A stretch of 64,000 nucleotides of DNA from Pseudomonas fluorescens (GCF_001623525.1 NZ_CP015225.1:4104501-4168500); one strand, 5' to 3'; shown: positions 36,630-49,922, counted from the first letter of the stretch. Notes: generated from the sequence alone by a model not told the origin. Numbers and translations are program-made.

Positions 36630-37708
36630 TGAACCAGCCCCTGATGCTCACGGCCACGCAAAAGGCCGGTCCCAAACTCACCCTCGCCGTCGGCGCGGTA
36701 ATCCTGGCGGTGCTGCTGAGTCTGCCGCTGCTGTCGCTGTTGGCGGCGGACCATCCACTGCACGTTTCAGCCTATACCTTGACCCTGGTGGGCAAGATCC
36801 TCTGCTACGCCATCGTCGCTCTGGCGTTGGACCTGGTCTGGGGCTACGCCGGTTTGTTGTCCCTGGGTCACGGCCTGTTCTTCGCCCTGGGCGGCTATGC
36901 CATGGGCATGTACTTGATGCGCCAGGCCGCCGGTGATGGCTTGCCGGCGTTCATGACCTTCCTGTCGTGGACCGAATTGCCCTGGTACTGGTCCGGCACC
37001 GACAGTTTTCTCTGGGCCCTGTGCCTGGTGGTGCTGGCGCCGGGGTTGCTGGCGCTGGTGTTCGGCTTCTTCGCCTTCCGTTCGCGGATCAAGGGCGTGT
37101 ACTTCTCGATCATGACCCAGGCCCTGACCTTCGCCGGGATGCTGCTGTTCTTCCGCAACGAAACCGGGTTCGGTGGCAACAACGGCTTCACCAATTTCCG
37201 CTCGATCCTGGGCTTTGGCATCACCGAGCCAGGCACCCGGGCGGTGCTGTTTTTCGCCACGGTGTTGCTGCTGGTGGCGAGCCTGTTCATCGGCTGGCGT
37301 CTGGCCCGCAGCAAATTCGGCCGGGTACTGACCGCCCTGCGCGATGCGGAAAACCGACTGATGTTCTGCGGTTACGATCCCCGTGGCTTCAAGCTGTTCG
37401 TCTGGGTATTGAGCGCGGTGCTGTGCGGCCTGGCCGGGGCCTTGTACGTGCCGCAGGTGGGCATCATCAACCCCAGCGAAATGTCGCCGACCAACTCCAT
37501 CGAAGCCGCCGTGTGGGTCGCCCTTGGCGGGCGCGGCACGCTGATCGGACCGCTACTGGGTGCCGGCGTAGTCAATGGCATGAAGAGCTGGTTCACCGTG
37601 GCCTTCCCTGAGTACTGGCTGTTCTTCCTCGGTGCGCTGTTCATCGTCGTGACCCTGTACTTGCCCAAGGGCGTGATCGGGTTGCTGAAGAAACGAGGTG
37701 AACAATGA
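36629..37708 (+). CDS. urtC: Urea ABC transporter, permease UrtC
   Basis: 359 residues, LivM-type permease with about ten helices. Landmarks: LDLVWGYAGLLSLGHGLFFALGGYAMGMYL (LSLGHGLFFALGGY core), GFGGNNGFTNF, and FGRVLTALRDAENRLMFCGY, the ATPase contact loop. Start shares its A with the urtB stop; stop overlaps urtD by ATGA. Confidence 0.96.
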   Translation: MNQPLMLTATQKAGPKLTLAVGAVILAVLLSLPLLSLLAADHPLHVSAYTLTLVGKILCYAIVALALDLVWGYAGLLSLGHGLFFALGGYAMGMYLMRQAAGDGLPAFMTFLSWTELPWYWSGTDSFLWALCLVVLAPGLLALVFGFFAFRSRIKGVYFSIMTQALTFAGMLLFFRNETGFGGNNGFTNFRSILGFGITEPGTRAVLFFATVLLLVASLFIGWRLARSKFGRVLTALRDAENRLMFCGYDPRGFKLFVWVLSAVLCGLAGALYVPQVGIINPSEMSPTNSIEAAVWVALGGRGTLIGPLLGAGVVNGMKSWFTVAFPEYWLFFLGALFIVVTLYLPKGVIGLLKKRGEQ

Positions 37709-38574
37709 GAATCACAGCGAGTGCCGAATTCATGCTCGAACCTGCTTTCTTTCCGCCGGAACCCAACCAGGACGCCGGCAGCAGCCGCGACGCCATCGGC
37801 CTCGGCCAGGCGGCAGGCGTTGGCCTGAATACCCGCCACGGCACCATCCTGACCCTGGAAGACATCAGCGTCAGCTTCGACGGCTTCAAGGCCTTGAACG
37901 ATTTGAACCTGTACATCGGCGTCGGCGAATTGCGCTGCATCATCGGCCCCAACGGCGCGGGCAAGACCACGTTGATGGACGTGATCACCGGCAAGACCCG
38001 CCCCAGCCACGGCAAGGCCTGGTTCGGCGAAACCCTGGACCTGACCAGCATGAGCGAAGTGCAGATCGCCCAGGCCGGCATCGGGCGCAAGTTCCAGAAA
38101 CCCACGGTGTTCGAAGCGTTGAGCGTGTTCGAGAACCTGGAGCTGGCGTTGAAAACCGACAAATCGGTGTGGGCCAGCCTGCGGGCAAGACTCACTGGCG
38201 AGCAGCACGACCGTATCGACGAAGTGCTCGAGACCATCCGCCTTGCCACGTCGGTCAACCGCGCCGCGGGGCTGCTGTCCCATGGGCAGAAACAGTTTCT
38301 GGAGATCGGCATGCTGCTGGTGCAAGACCCGCAATTGCTGCTGCTCGACGAACCGGTGGCGGGCATGACCGACGCCGAGACAGAGTTCACCGCCGAGCTG
38401 TTCAAGTCCCTGGCGGGCAAGCATTCACTGATGGTGGTGGAGCACGACATGGGCTTCGTCGGCGCGATTGCCGACCACGTCACCGTGCTGCACCAGGGCA
38501 GCGTGCTGGCCGAAGGGTCGCTGGAACAGGTGCAGGACAATGAGCGGGTGATCGAGGTGTACCTCGGTCGCTAG
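37705..38574 (+). CDS. urtD: Urea ABC transporter, ATP-binding protein UrtD
   Basis: 289 residues, LivG-like ATPase. Walker A IIGPNGAGKTTLMD, LSHGQKQFLEIGMLL signature (SHGQK in place of SGGQ), Walker B LLLLDEPVAGMTD. The first ~45 residues (ITASAEFMLEPAFFPPEPNQ and following) precede the ATPase core and are an N-terminal extension seen in this subfamily. Overlaps urtC by 4 bases. Confidence 0.95.
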   Translation: MRITASAEFMLEPAFFPPEPNQDAGSSRDAIGLGQAAGVGLNTRHGTILTLEDISVSFDGFKALNDLNLYIGVGELRCIIGPNGAGKTTLMDVITGKTRPSHGKAWFGETLDLTSMSEVQIAQAGIGRKFQKPTVFEALSVFENLELALKTDKSVWASLRARLTGEQHDRIDEVLETIRLATSVNRAAGLLSHGQKQFLEIGMLLVQDPQLLLLDEPVAGMTDAETEFTAELFKSLAGKHSLMVVEHDMGFVGAIADHVTVLHQGSVLAEGSLEQVQDNERVIEVYLGR

Positions 38575-38590
38575 AGCGACAAATGCTGTT

Positions 38591-38687
38591 CCCTGTGGGA
38601 GCGAGCTTGCTCGCGATGGCGGCGACACATTCAGCACCTAAGCAAGCTGACCCACCGATATCGCGAGCAAGCTCGCTCCCACAGGGA
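38591..38687. repeat. REP pair, class GTGGGAGCGAGCTTGCTCGCGA
   Basis: Inverted doublet between urtD and urtE, again inside the operon. Confidence 0.9.
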
Positions 38688-38707
38688 ACTTGAGGAGATT
38701 CTGGAAG

Positions 38708-39406
38708 ATGCTGCAAGTCGACAAGCTGCACCAGTACTACGGCGGTAGCCACATCCTGCGGGGCCTGTCGTTCGACGTAAAGGTCGGCGAGGTGACGTGC
38801 CTGCTGGGTCGCAACGGCGTGGGCAAGACCACCCTGCTCAAATGCCTGATGGGCCTGTTGCCGGCCAAGGAAGGTGCGGTGAATTGGGAAGGCAAGGCCA
38901 TCACCACGTTCAAGCCGCACCAGCGGGTGCATGCCGGCATCGCCTACGTGCCCCAGGGCCGGGAGATTTTCGGGCGGCTGACGGTGGAAGAAAACCTGCT
39001 GATGGGCCTGTCGCGGTTTCCCGGCTCCGAGGCCAAGGAGGTGCCGGCGTTTATCTACGAACTGTTCCCGGTGCTGCTGCAGATGAAGCAGCGTCGTGGC
39101 GGTGACCTGTCCGGCGGCCAGCAACAGCAACTCGCCATCGGCCGGGCCCTGGCCAGCCGTCCGCGCCTGCTGATTCTCGACGAGCCCACCGAAGGCATCC
39201 AGCCGTCGGTGATCAAGGAGATCGGCGCGGTCATCAAGAAGCTGGCGGCCCGGGGCGACATGGCGATTCTGCTGGTGGAGCAGTTCTACGACTTCGCCGC
39301 CGAGCTGGCCGATCAATACCTGGTGATGTCCCGGGGCGAGATCGTGCAGCAAGGGCGTGGAGAAAATATGGAAGCCGAGGGTGTGCGCGGGCTGGTTACG
39401 ATCTAG
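38708..39406 (+). CDS. urtE: Urea ABC transporter, ATP-binding protein UrtE
   Basis: 232 residues, LivF-like ATPase. Walker A LLGRNGVGKTTLLK, signature DLSGGQQQQLAIGRAL, Walker [16 protein letters not shown] at 38708 is preceded by GAGGAGATTCTGGAAG; an in-frame start at 38690 would include the ribosome site and is rejected. Ends 30 bases before ureD, so transporter and urease genes are probably one transcription unit. Confidence 0.95.
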   Translation: MLQVDKLHQYYGGSHILRGLSFDVKVGEVTCLLGRNGVGKTTLLKCLMGLLPAKEGAVNWEGKAITTFKPHQRVHAGIAYVPQGREIFGRLTVEENLLMGLSRFPGSEAKEVPAFIYELFPVLLQMKQRRGGDLSGGQQQQLAIGRALASRPRLLILDEPTEGIQPSVIKEIGAVIKKLAARGDMAILLVEQFYDFAAELADQYLVMSRGEIVQQGRGENMEAEGVRGLVTI

Positions 39407-39436
39407 TCTGTAGCGTCCTGACGATAATCAGAAATC

Positions 39437-40288
39437 ATGAATCTACCTGTTTGTTCACTGGCAACTTCGGCCCTCTTCACCCCCAGCTGGCATGCCGAGC
39501 TGGAACTGGGTTACGCCCGATTCGGCGATTGCACGCGCCCGGTACAGCGCCGCCATAAAGGCCCGCTGCGGGTGCAGAAGCACTTGTATGCCGAAGGCCC
39601 CGAGGTGTGCCAGCACATCATCGTCCACCCGCCCGGTGGGATAGCCGGCGGTGACCGCTTGGACATTTCGGCCCACGTCGGCCCGGACGCCTGGGCGCAG
39701 TTAACCAGCCCCGGCGCAGCCAAGTGGTATCGCGCCGCCGGCCCGGCGTACCAGCAGTTGACCCTGAGCGTGGCTCCCGGCGCGACCCTGGAATGGCTGC
39801 CCCAGGAAACCATCGTCTTCAGCGCGGCCCAGGCCGAACTCAGCACCTGCATAGACCTGCAGGGCGACGGGCGTTTGTTCTACTGGGACATGGTTGCCCT
39901 CGGCCGACCGGCCAGCGGCGAGCGGTTCGACCTGGGGTATTTCCAGTCGCGGCTGGACATTCGCCGCGACGGCCAGTTGCTGTGGCATGAGCGCCAGCGC
40001 ATTGTGGGCGGTGATGGCTTGCTCGACTCGCCCATCGGCCTGGGCGGGGATCCGGTGTTTGCCACGTTATGGGTGACCGGCGAGATCGACAGCGAGCTGT
40101 TGGAGCAGTGCCGCTCCCTGGGCCATGCCGTGCGCGGTGACCTGACCCAGTTGCCCGGCCTGGTCGTGGCGCGGTGCCTGGCGAGCGAGGCGTTGCTGGC
40201 GCGGGGGTGGTTGATTGCGTTGTGGCGGCTCCTGCGCCCGGCGCTGCTCGGTCGAGAGGCCGTCCCCCCGAGAATCTGGAGCACCTGA
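39437..40288 (+). CDS. ureD: Urease accessory protein UreD
   Basis: 283 residues. With UreF and UreG forms the chaperone that loads nickel into urease. Typical segments: [59 protein letters not shown] and [10 protein letters not shown]. Complete to RIWST. ureF and ureG lie 17 kb away at 57.6-58.9 kb. Confidence 0.95.
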   Translation: MNLPVCSLATSALFTPSWHAELELGYARFGDCTRPVQRRHKGPLRVQKHLYAEGPEVCQHIIVHPPGGIAGGDRLDISAHVGPDAWAQLTSPGAAKWYRAAGPAYQQLTLSVAPGATLEWLPQETIVFSAAQAELSTCIDLQGDGRLFYWDMVALGRPASGERFDLGYFQSRLDIRRDGQLLWHERQRIVGGDGLLDSPIGLGGDPVFATLWVTGEIDSELLEQCRSLGHAVRGDLTQLPGLVVARCLASEALLARGWLIALWRLLRPALLGREAVPPRIWST

Positions 40289-40298
40289 ATTTGCTTTC

Positions 40299-40330
40299 CT
40301 GTGGGCGCGAGCAAGCTCGCTCCCACAGGG
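40299..40330. repeat. Single REP, class GTGGGAGCGAGC
   Basis: One compact palindrome (CTGTGGGCGCGAGCAAGCTC, then the complement) between ureD and ureA. Confidence 0.85.
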
Positions 40331-40377
40331 GGATGTGTTTACAGCGAAAACTATTTATCTGCCCTTATGGATTGCAC

Positions 40378-40680
40378 ATGGACCTGACCCCACGCGAAAA
40401 AGACAAGCTGCTGATCTTCACCGCCGGCCTCGTCGCCGAACGACGGTTGGCTCGCGGCTTGAAACTCAATTACCCGGAGGCCATGGCCTATATTTCCGCG
40501 GCCCTGCTCGAAGGCGCCCGTGACGGCCAGACCGTGGCCGAGCTGATGCACTACGGCACCACGCTGCTGAGCCGCGAACAGGTGATGGAAGGCATCCCGG
40601 AAATGATCCCCGAGATCCAGGTCGAGGCGACGTTTCCCGACGGCACCAAACTGGTCACCGTCCATCAACCGATCGCCTGA
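40378..40680 (+). CDS. ureA: Urease gamma subunit
   Basis: 100 residues, the usual length. Starts [20 protein letters not shown], has [22 protein letters not shown] and ends with [13 protein letters not shown]. Structural subunit of the (alpha-beta-gamma)3 enzyme that splits urea to ammonia and CO2. Followed after 9 bases by a GNAT gene rather than ureB, as in P. aeruginosa. Confidence 0.97.
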   Translation: MDLTPREKDKLLIFTAGLVAERRLARGLKLNYPEAMAYISAALLEGARDGQTVAELMHYGTTLLSREQVMEGIPEMIPEIQVEATFPDGTKLVTVHQPIA

Positions 40681-40689
40681 GGCCATGCC

Positions 40690-43909
<3,220 letters not shown>

Positions 43910-43945
43910 GGTGAATCAAAAAGCATACCTGGCCAAACACTTGAC

Positions 43946-44043
43946 CCTGTGGCGAGGGAGCTTGCTCCCGCTCGGTTGCGCAGCAACCGCCAAAGAGAGG
44001 GCTGCTTCGCAGCCCAGCGGGAGCAAGCTCCCTCGCCACAGGG
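43946..44043. repeat. REP pair, class GTGGCGAGGGAGCTTGCTCCC
   Basis: Inverted doublet between ureC and convergent cbpM; could act as a transcription end for both. Confidence 0.9.
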
Positions 44044-44108
44044 TTGGTGTATGACTCGGCTTTCGTGCCTGACTCAAGTTATGCGCCTGGCCCTAGCCTC
44101 GGGCAGGC

Positions 44109-44408
44109 CTACTCCACCAACCGCCCCAGCCTCTGCTTGAGCATGCGGTTTTCGCTGCGCAGTTGTTGCACTTCCTCCAGCAGATCCAGCGCCAGGGCGA
44201 CGCCTTCCCATTCCAGCTCCAGTTCGCGGCGCAGCTTGGCTGCACGGCGGGCCAGAACCAGTTCGTAGTCGGTGAAACGCCAATCCGCCGGAGCCGCGCC
44301 ATGGGGTTCGAGGATGCCGTGGGCGACGATTTCGATGACGTGAACATCCTGCAACGCGGCGGCCTCGCAGAACTCCGTCAGGGTCAGTTCGATGATCGGG
44401 TTGTTCAT
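44109..44408 (-). CDS. cbpM: Chaperone modulatory protein CbpM
   Basis: 99 residues. Small MerR-like helical protein that binds the J domain of CbpA and blocks its co-chaperone and DNA-binding activities. Family features: short N-terminal helix region (TLTEFCEAAALQDVHVIEIVAHGILEP; core VIEIVAHGILEPHG), WRF, and C-terminal coiled coil EVQQLRSENRMLKQRLGRL. Downstream of cbpA on the same strand with a REP in the 246-base gap. Confidence 0.88.
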   Translation of the reverse strand: MNNPIIELTLTEFCEAAALQDVHVIEIVAHGILEPHGAAPADWRFTDYELVLARRAAKLRRELELEWEGVALALDLLEEVQQLRSENRMLKQRLGRLVE

Positions 44409-44471
44409 GGTCTGCTTCTCCCAATGCGTTAACTGTCGAGTCTAGCCGTGACTGCCTTTGTGGACACAAAC

Positions 44472-44608
44472 ACCTGTGGCGAGGGGATTTATCCCCGCTG
44501 GGCTGCGTAGCAGCCCCAAGACTCACCGCCTCGGTGTGTCAGGCTGATTGCGCTCAGCCTTTTTGGGGCTGCTTTGCAGCCCAACGGGGATAAATCCCCT
44601 CGCCACGG
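44472..44608. repeat. REP pair, class TGGCGAGGGGATTTATCCCC
   Basis: Inverted doublet with GGGGATTTATCCCC cores in the gap between cbpA and cbpM. Confidence 0.9.
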
Positions 44609-44654
44609 TTTCTTGCCTGGCCAATCAAATGAATGCCTCAGCAACCAGCAACAA

Positions 44655-45596
44655 TCAGAAATTCTCCCGCGGATCGAACGCGGCTTTCTTCGCCAGTTCT
44701 GCCCACAGTGCCTTGACCGCCTCATCGTTGGCCTTGGGCATCACGGCCTTGAGCTGCACGAACAGGTAGCCGCGCTCGCCGGCCTTGTTGCGCAGGCCAT
44801 GGCCCTTGGCGCGCATGCGCTGGCCGTTCTGGCTGCCGGCCGGGACCTTGAGGTTGATCTTGCCGGTGAGGGTCGGCACCGCCACTTCGGTGCCCAGGGC
44901 CAATTCCCACGGAGCCAGGGGCAAGGTGATGATCAGGTCCTGGCCTTCGACGTCGAACTTGGGGTGCGGCGCGAAGCGAATGGTCAGGTACAAATCGCCA
45001 TTGGCGCCGCCACCGATGCCCGGCGCACCCTGGCCCTTGAGGCGGATGCGTTCGCCGTCCGTCACACCGGCCGGGATCTTCACGTTCAGGCTTTTGCTGG
45101 TGTTGCTCACATGCTGGCCAGCCGCGTTGTATTGCGGCACCTGGAAGCTGACTTTCTTCGACTCGCTCGACAGGGTCTCTTCCAGGAAGATCGGTAATTC
45201 CATTTCCACGTCTTGCCCTCGACGGCCGGCACTGCGACCCGACTGTCCGCCACCGAAACCCGGTCCGCGATTACCGAAAATAGAACTGAAGAAGTCCGAA
45301 AAGTCGCCGGTGTCCTGGCCACCGCCAAAACCGCCACGGCTCTGCCAACCCGGCGGGCCCTGGAACGGCTGGCCGTGCTGGCCGTAGCGGCGCAGGTCGT
45401 CGTACTCGGCGCGCTTGTCGGCGCTTTTCAGCGCTTCATAGGCTTCGGAAACGTCCTTGAACTTGGTCTCGGCGTCTTTTTCCTTACTGACATCCGGGTG
45501 GTACTTGCGCGCCAATTTGCGATAGGCGGCCTTGATCGTGGCGTCGTCGGCCGTCGGCTCCACACCCAGAATCTTGTAATAGTCTTTGAAGTCCAT
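44655..45596 (-). CDS. cbpA: Curved DNA-binding protein / DnaJ-like co-chaperone CbpA
   Basis: 313 residues. J domain at 1-70 with the HPD motif ([13 protein letters not shown]), a Gly/Phe-rich linker ([20 protein letters not shown]), then two DnaJ C-terminal beta domains ([38 protein letters not shown]). There is no zinc-finger domain, so CbpA rather than DnaJ. Works with DnaK and binds curved DNA. ATG at 45596 chosen because the J domain begins there. Confidence 0.94.
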   Translation of the reverse strand: MDFKDYYKILGVEPTADDATIKAAYRKLARKYHPDVSKEKDAETKFKDVSEAYEALKSADKRAEYDDLRRYGQHGQPFQGPPGWQSRGGFGGGQDTGDFSDFFSSIFGNRGPGFGGGQSGRSAGRRGQDVEMELPIFLEETLSSESKKVSFQVPQYNAAGQHVSNTSKSLNVKIPAGVTDGERIRLKGQGAPGIGGGANGDLYLTIRFAPHPKFDVEGQDLIITLPLAPWELALGTEVAVPTLTGKINLKVPAGSQNGQRMRAKGHGLRNKAGERGYLFVQLKAVMPKANDEAVKALWAELAKKAAFDPRENF

Positions 45597-45893
45597 TGAA
45601 GGATCACCATCCGTTATCGATATCGCACCGCCACCCGCAGCATGCTCGTGATACAAGTCCTGGGGTTTGATCGACCTCAAGGTTTGTGACCGGGCGGTGC
45701 AGCAGAAGTTTATCGGCAGTCGGTGGCGGTTCTTGTGCCCGCCCTGTGGCTGCCAGGCTCATGCCAGCAAGTTTGGGGGTGTCGGGGCGTCTTTCAAGGC
45801 CAACGATTGCGAATTAGCAGATAACCGGCCTTCGAATCCGGGCCGCACTGACATACACTGCGCGGCCGTTTTTTCAACTGGAACCCGAAAGAC

Positions 45894-47168
45894 ATGAAAA
45901 ACGCATCCCCGGCCCGTGCCTGCGGCATCGACTTTGGCACGTCCAACTCCACTGTCGGCTGGCTGCGCCCCGGCATGGAAACGTTGATCGCGCTGGAGGA
46001 CGACAAGATCACCCTGCCCTCGGTGGTCTTTTTCAATCTCGAGGAACGCCGCCCGGTGTATGGCCGCCTGGCCCTGCACGAATACCTGGAAGGCTACGAA
46101 GGCCGGCTGATGCGCTCGCTCAAGAGCCTGCTGGGCTCCAAGCTGATCAAGCACGACACCAGCGTGTTGGGCACGGCGATGCCGTTCAAGGATCTGCTGG
46201 GGCTGTTCATCGGCCAGTTGAAGAAACGCGCCGAAGCCACCGCCGGTCGGGAATTCGAAGAAGTGGTGCTGGGCCGCCCGGTGTTTTTCGTCGACGACGA
46301 TGAAATGGCCGACCAGGAAGCGGAAAACACGTTGGTGGACGTCGCCCGCGCCATCGGTTTCAAGGAGGTTTCGTTCCAGTACGAGCCTATCGCGGCGGCC
46401 TTCGACTATGAATCGACCATCGAGAAAGAAGAGCTGGTGCTGATCGTCGACATCGGCGGCGGTACCTCGGACTTCTCCCTGGTGCGCCTGTCCCCCGAGC
46501 GCCGTACCCACGACAACCGTCACGCCGACATCCTCGCCACCGGTGGCGTGCACATCGGCGGGACCGATTTCGACAAACAGCTGAGCCTGCAGGGCGTGAT
46601 GCCGCTGTTCGGCTACGGCAGCCGCATGAAGAGTGGCGCCTACATGCCCACCAGTCACCACATGAACCTGGCGACCTGGCACACCATCAACGCGGTGTAC
46701 TCGCAAAAATCCACCCTCGCCCTGGGCAGCATGCGCTACGACATCGAAGACACCGGCGGCATCGACCGGCTGTTCAAACTGATCGAACAGCGCGCCGGGC
46801 ACTGGCTGGCGATGGAAGTGGAAGAAACCAAGATCGAGCTGACCCACGCCAACCAGCGCCACGTGCCGCTGGACCGGATCGAGCCAGGCCTGAGCGTGGA
46901 CCTGAGCCGGGCCTTGTTCGAGTCAGCCATCGACGGCTTGCTGGAGCGAGTGCGCGGCAGCGTCACGCAGTTGCTGGGCGATGCCAACGTGCGGGTCGAT
47001 CAAGTGGATACGGTGTTCTTCACCGGCGGTTCCAGCGGCATCCCGGCGCTGCGCAACAGCGTCTCGGCGATGCTGCCCCAGGCGCGGCATGTGGAAGGCA
47101 ATATCTTCGGCAGTATCGGCAGCGGGTTGGCGATCGAGGCGATGAAGCGCTACGGCACACAGGCCTGA
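45894..47168 (+). CDS. yegD: Hsp70-like protein YegD
   Basis: 424 residues, actin-type ATPase fold with the DnaK phosphate loops CGIDFGTSNSTVGWL, VLIVDIGGGTSDFSLVRL and FFTGGSSGIPALRN. It lacks the DnaK peptide-binding domain. Function is not settled; it is a predicted chaperone of the YegD branch. Divergent from cbpA, with a 297-base gap that holds no gene. Confidence 0.92.
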   Translation: MKNASPARACGIDFGTSNSTVGWLRPGMETLIALEDDKITLPSVVFFNLEERRPVYGRLALHEYLEGYEGRLMRSLKSLLGSKLIKHDTSVLGTAMPFKDLLGLFIGQLKKRAEATAGREFEEVVLGRPVFFVDDDEMADQEAENTLVDVARAIGFKEVSFQYEPIAAAFDYESTIEKEELVLIVDIGGGTSDFSLVRLSPERRTHDNRHADILATGGVHIGGTDFDKQLSLQGVMPLFGYGSRMKSGAYMPTSHHMNLATWHTINAVYSQKSTLALGSMRYDIEDTGGIDRLFKLIEQRAGHWLAMEVEETKIELTHANQRHVPLDRIEPGLSVDLSRALFESAIDGLLERVRGSVTQLLGDANVRVDQVDTVFFTGGSSGIPALRNSVSAMLPQARHVEGNIFGSIGSGLAIEAMKRYGTQA

Positions 47169-47187
47169 TCCAGGACCGAGGCGCCTG

Positions 47188-47273
47188 AATCGCGAGCAAG
47201 CTCGCTCCCACATTCGACCGCATTCTTTCTGAAGAAACCCGGTCAACTGTGGGAGCGAGCTTGCTCGCGATGG
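47188..47273. repeat. REP pair, class GTGGGAGCGAGCTTGCTCGCGA (inverted order)
   Basis: CGCGAGCAAGCTCGCTCCCA first, then its complement, after yegD. Confidence 0.9.
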
Positions 47274-47301
47274 CGCCAGACCAGACGCCACATACCCCCG
47301 A

Positions 47302-48315
47302 TCAGACCATCCCCACCTGCTTCAACTCACTCTTGAGATACGCATAATAAATCGGCCCCGCCACCACCCCCGGCAGGCCGAACGCGGCTTCGAACACCAG
47401 CATTGCCATGAGCAACTCCCAGGACTTGGCGCTGATCTGCCCGCCGACAATGCGGGCGTTGAGGAAGTACTCGAGCTTGTGGATCACGATCAGGTAACCC
47501 AGCGCCGCCACCGCCACCCAGATCGACAGCGACAAGCCGACAATGGTGATCAGGGTGTTGGACATCAGGTTGCCGATGACCGGTAGCAGCCCCAGCAGGA
47601 AGGTCATCACGATCAGGGTCTTGGTCAGCGGTAGCTTGATGCCGAACAACGGCAGCACCACCGCCAGGAAAATCCCGGTGAAGAAGGTGTTGAGCAGGGA
47701 AATCTTGATCTGGGCGAAGACGATGTTGCGAAACGCCTTGACCAGCAGGTTCAGGCGATCGAACAGCGCCGCGGCCAGAGGCTTGCGCTTGGTCAGGTCG
47801 GGGATGCGCTGCAGGGCAACGATGGCCCCCAGCACCATGCCGATCAGCAGCGTCACGAACATGTGGGCCGCGTCCTTGCCCACCAGTTGCAGGTCGCTCA
47901 GGTGCTTGCTCACCCAGTCACCGATCGCCACCCGGAACTCGGCGGCGCTGGCCGGCAGGTAAGCGTCAATGAACGGCGGTAATTGCCCACGGGCACGGTC
48001 GACCACGGTCATGAACTTGTCCAGGGACGCGCCCGGGTTTTCCGCTTCATGCAACAGGAAACTGAAAGCGCCGGCGAAGATCAACGTCAGCACACTGACC
48101 ACCAGCGTGCCCAGCAACGCCACCGCCAACCAGCGAGCACGGCGGCCTTCGATCAGTCGCTGCAACTGCGGGGTGAGCATGTTGACCAGTTCGAACACCA
48201 GCAACCCGGCCAGCAGGCTCGGCAACAGGCGCAGCGGCAGCACCAGCAACAGCCCACCAAAAATGATCACCCAACTGATCACCAACAACACATGACGCTG
48301 AGAAAACGTTGGCAT
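47302..48315 (-). CDS. AI-2E family transporter (PF01594)
   Basis: 337 residues, about eight helices in the family arrangement: paired N-terminal helices (VLLVISWVIIFGGLLLVLPL), a soluble segment near 90-150, and C-terminal helices with LGLLPVIGNLMSNTLI. Members export diverse small molecules or exchange Na+/H+; only some transport AI-2. Substrate unknown here. Confidence 0.9.
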   Translation of the reverse strand: MPTFSQRHVLLVISWVIIFGGLLLVLPLRLLPSLLAGLLVFELVNMLTPQLQRLIEGRRARWLAVALLGTLVVSVLTLIFAGAFSFLLHEAENPGASLDKFMTVVDRARGQLPPFIDAYLPASAAEFRVAIGDWVSKHLSDLQLVGKDAAHMFVTLLIGMVLGAIVALQRIPDLTKRKPLAAALFDRLNLLVKAFRNIVFAQIKISLLNTFFTGIFLAVVLPLFGIKLPLTKTLIVMTFLLGLLPVIGNLMSNTLITIVGLSLSIWVAVAALGYLIVIHKLEYFLNARIVGGQISAKSWELLMAMLVFEAAFGLPGVVAGPIYYAYLKSELKQVGMV

Positions 48316-48440
48316 ACAGCCTCAGGACAAAACGGCGTGAAAGGATCGGCAGTCTGCCAGCCTTCCACTAGCAGCACTAGGGATTGTATCGGCCAACCTT
48401 CGTCGCAGTTCAGGGTTTTTTACGGTGGATGTGCCGGCCC

Positions 48441-48517
48441 CATCGCGAGCAAGCTCGCTCCCACCCTGGACCGGGCAACACAGCCCCACCGTGGGGGCGC
48501 GCTTGCTCACGATAGGG
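48441..48517. repeat. REP pair, degenerate, class GTGGGAGCGAGC
   Basis: CATCGCGAGCAAGCTCGCTC and a partner with changes (GTGGGGGCGCGCTTGCTCAC) between the AI-2E gene and psiF. Confidence 0.85.
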
Positions 48518-48533
48518 CTCATGGGTTCAACGC

Positions 48534-48821
48534 TTATTTTTTCTTCAGGCACTCACTCATGAACGCCTTGCGGGCATCGCCCTTCAATGCCTGGGTGGTG
48601 GCCGTGGCATTGCAGGTTTTCATACGCTCCTGCGGGGTGCTCGGTGCAGCGGTAGCCTTGAGACAGGTGCTCATGAACGCCTTGCGCTCGTCACCCTTGA
48701 GCGCCTTGGCGGTGGCATCGGCGTTGCAGGTGGTCATCTTGGTCTGCTGCGCCGTCTCGGCGAAGCCCTGGGAACACAGTAGCAAACCGATCATCAGCAG
48801 AGGGACACGCAGCATCTTCAT
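48534..48821 (-). CDS. psiF: PsiF repeat-containing protein
   Basis: 95 residues. Signal peptide (LLMIGLLLCSQGFAET) followed by two copies of the PsiF repeat, TTCNADATAKALKGDERKAF and KTCNATATTQALKGDARKAF, each with a conserved cysteine pair (C..C of the FMSTCLK and FMSECLK ends). In E. coli psiF is phosphate-starvation inducible; molecular function unknown. Periplasmic. Confidence 0.93.
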   Translation of the reverse strand: MKMLRVPLLMIGLLLCSQGFAETAQQTKMTTCNADATAKALKGDERKAFMSTCLKATAAPSTPQERMKTCNATATTQALKGDARKAFMSECLKKK

Positions 48822-48958
48822 GGTGGTTCTCCTGGCTGCCGCACGAGGGTACGGCGATGAGGTGCAGTGTAGACAACGCCTGTTACACCTTCACCAGGTT
48901 GACCCTCAGGGCCTGATCTAGCGCTTGCTCGCGGTGAACGATAACGCGGCCCAACGGG

Positions 48959-49849
48959 CTACACCCCGGCAGCCTTCAACCGCTCGGCATGCTCGACAAA
49001 CAACCGGATCGGCTCGGCCCCCTTGCCCACCAACCCCAGCGATTGGTTGACGATATCGAAATGGTCCAGCGGATAGTCATCGCCGATGACCGTGCCCAGG
49101 TGCGAGCTGTAGCGTCCGACCATGCCATCGCATTGCCCCGCTTCCCTGACAAAGGTGCGGGCGAATAAACGGCAAGTGCGGTTGGTGCCGTCGAACAGAT
49201 TGCGCCCTCTATCGGTCTTGCCTGGCTGCAAGGTGCCGGACCACGAGTAGTAACGCACGCCATTGACCTCTTCCGGTCCATTCCCGCCCCAGGTTTGCGG
49301 CAAGCCCTGTGGATAACGTTGGTTGAACAGCGCCACCCCGGCGGTGGTCAGGGAAGCATGGGACGCCTGAATATCCACCGGTAGCTTCGGCCCACGATAG
49401 CCGGTTTCCAGCAGGCTCATCAGGGCGTTGATCAGGCGCAGCACGGCACTGAGCACGCGCCCCTTGGCACTGTCGGCGGGGTAGTGGGCTTGCAGGTAAT
49501 CCGCCAGTTCGGAGCCGTGGTTGGTGCCGGCCACCGACGTGACCGACGCCACCAGGTCCGGCCGTTTGGCCGCCGCATAGCGGGCGGTAAGGCTGCCCTG
49601 GCTGTGGCCGATCAGGTTGACTTTCTGCGCACCGGTTTGCCGCAGGATCTCCTCGATCCGCGCCAGCAATTGCTCGCCGCGCACCTCGGAAGAATGCAGC
49701 GGCGAAACCTTCACCGCCACGACCACTGCCCCGCCGCGACGCAACGCCGAGACGATCCCATACCAGTACGAATACAACACCAGGCGTATGAACCCGAGCA
49801 TGCCCGGGACCAGTACCAGCGGATAACGAGTGGCGCAGCGTTGCGACAT
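48959..49849 (-). CDS. Triacylglycerol lipase, alpha/beta hydrolase (family I lipase type)
   Basis: 296 residues. Oxyanion segment YPLVLVPGMLGF, nucleophile elbow NLIGHSQGSLTARYAA (Ser in GHSQG), acid CDGMVGRYSS (Asp) and His in SSHLGTVIGDDY, the same arrangement as P. aeruginosa LipA. ATG at 49849 has AAGGA at a 7-base gap; the frame opens further up to 49882. There is no signal peptide from either start, so it is cytoplasmic or exported without Sec. No foldase gene (lif) is next to it. Confidence 0.88.
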   Translation of the reverse strand: MSQRCATRYPLVLVPGMLGFIRLVLYSYWYGIVSALRRGGAVVVAVKVSPLHSSEVRGEQLLARIEEILRQTGAQKVNLIGHSQGSLTARYAAAKRPDLVASVTSVAGTNHGSELADYLQAHYPADSAKGRVLSAVLRLINALMSLLETGYRGPKLPVDIQASHASLTTAGVALFNQRYPQGLPQTWGGNGPEEVNGVRYYSWSGTLQPGKTDRGRNLFDGTNRTCRLFARTFVREAGQCDGMVGRYSSHLGTVIGDDYPLDHFDIVNQSLGLVGKGAEPIRLFVEHAERLKAAGV

Positions 49850-49922
49850 GGCGACATCCTTGTGATCAAGAGGGGTCAGCATCGGTACTGATGATGACCA
49901 GTCTATGACACCCAGATGAATC

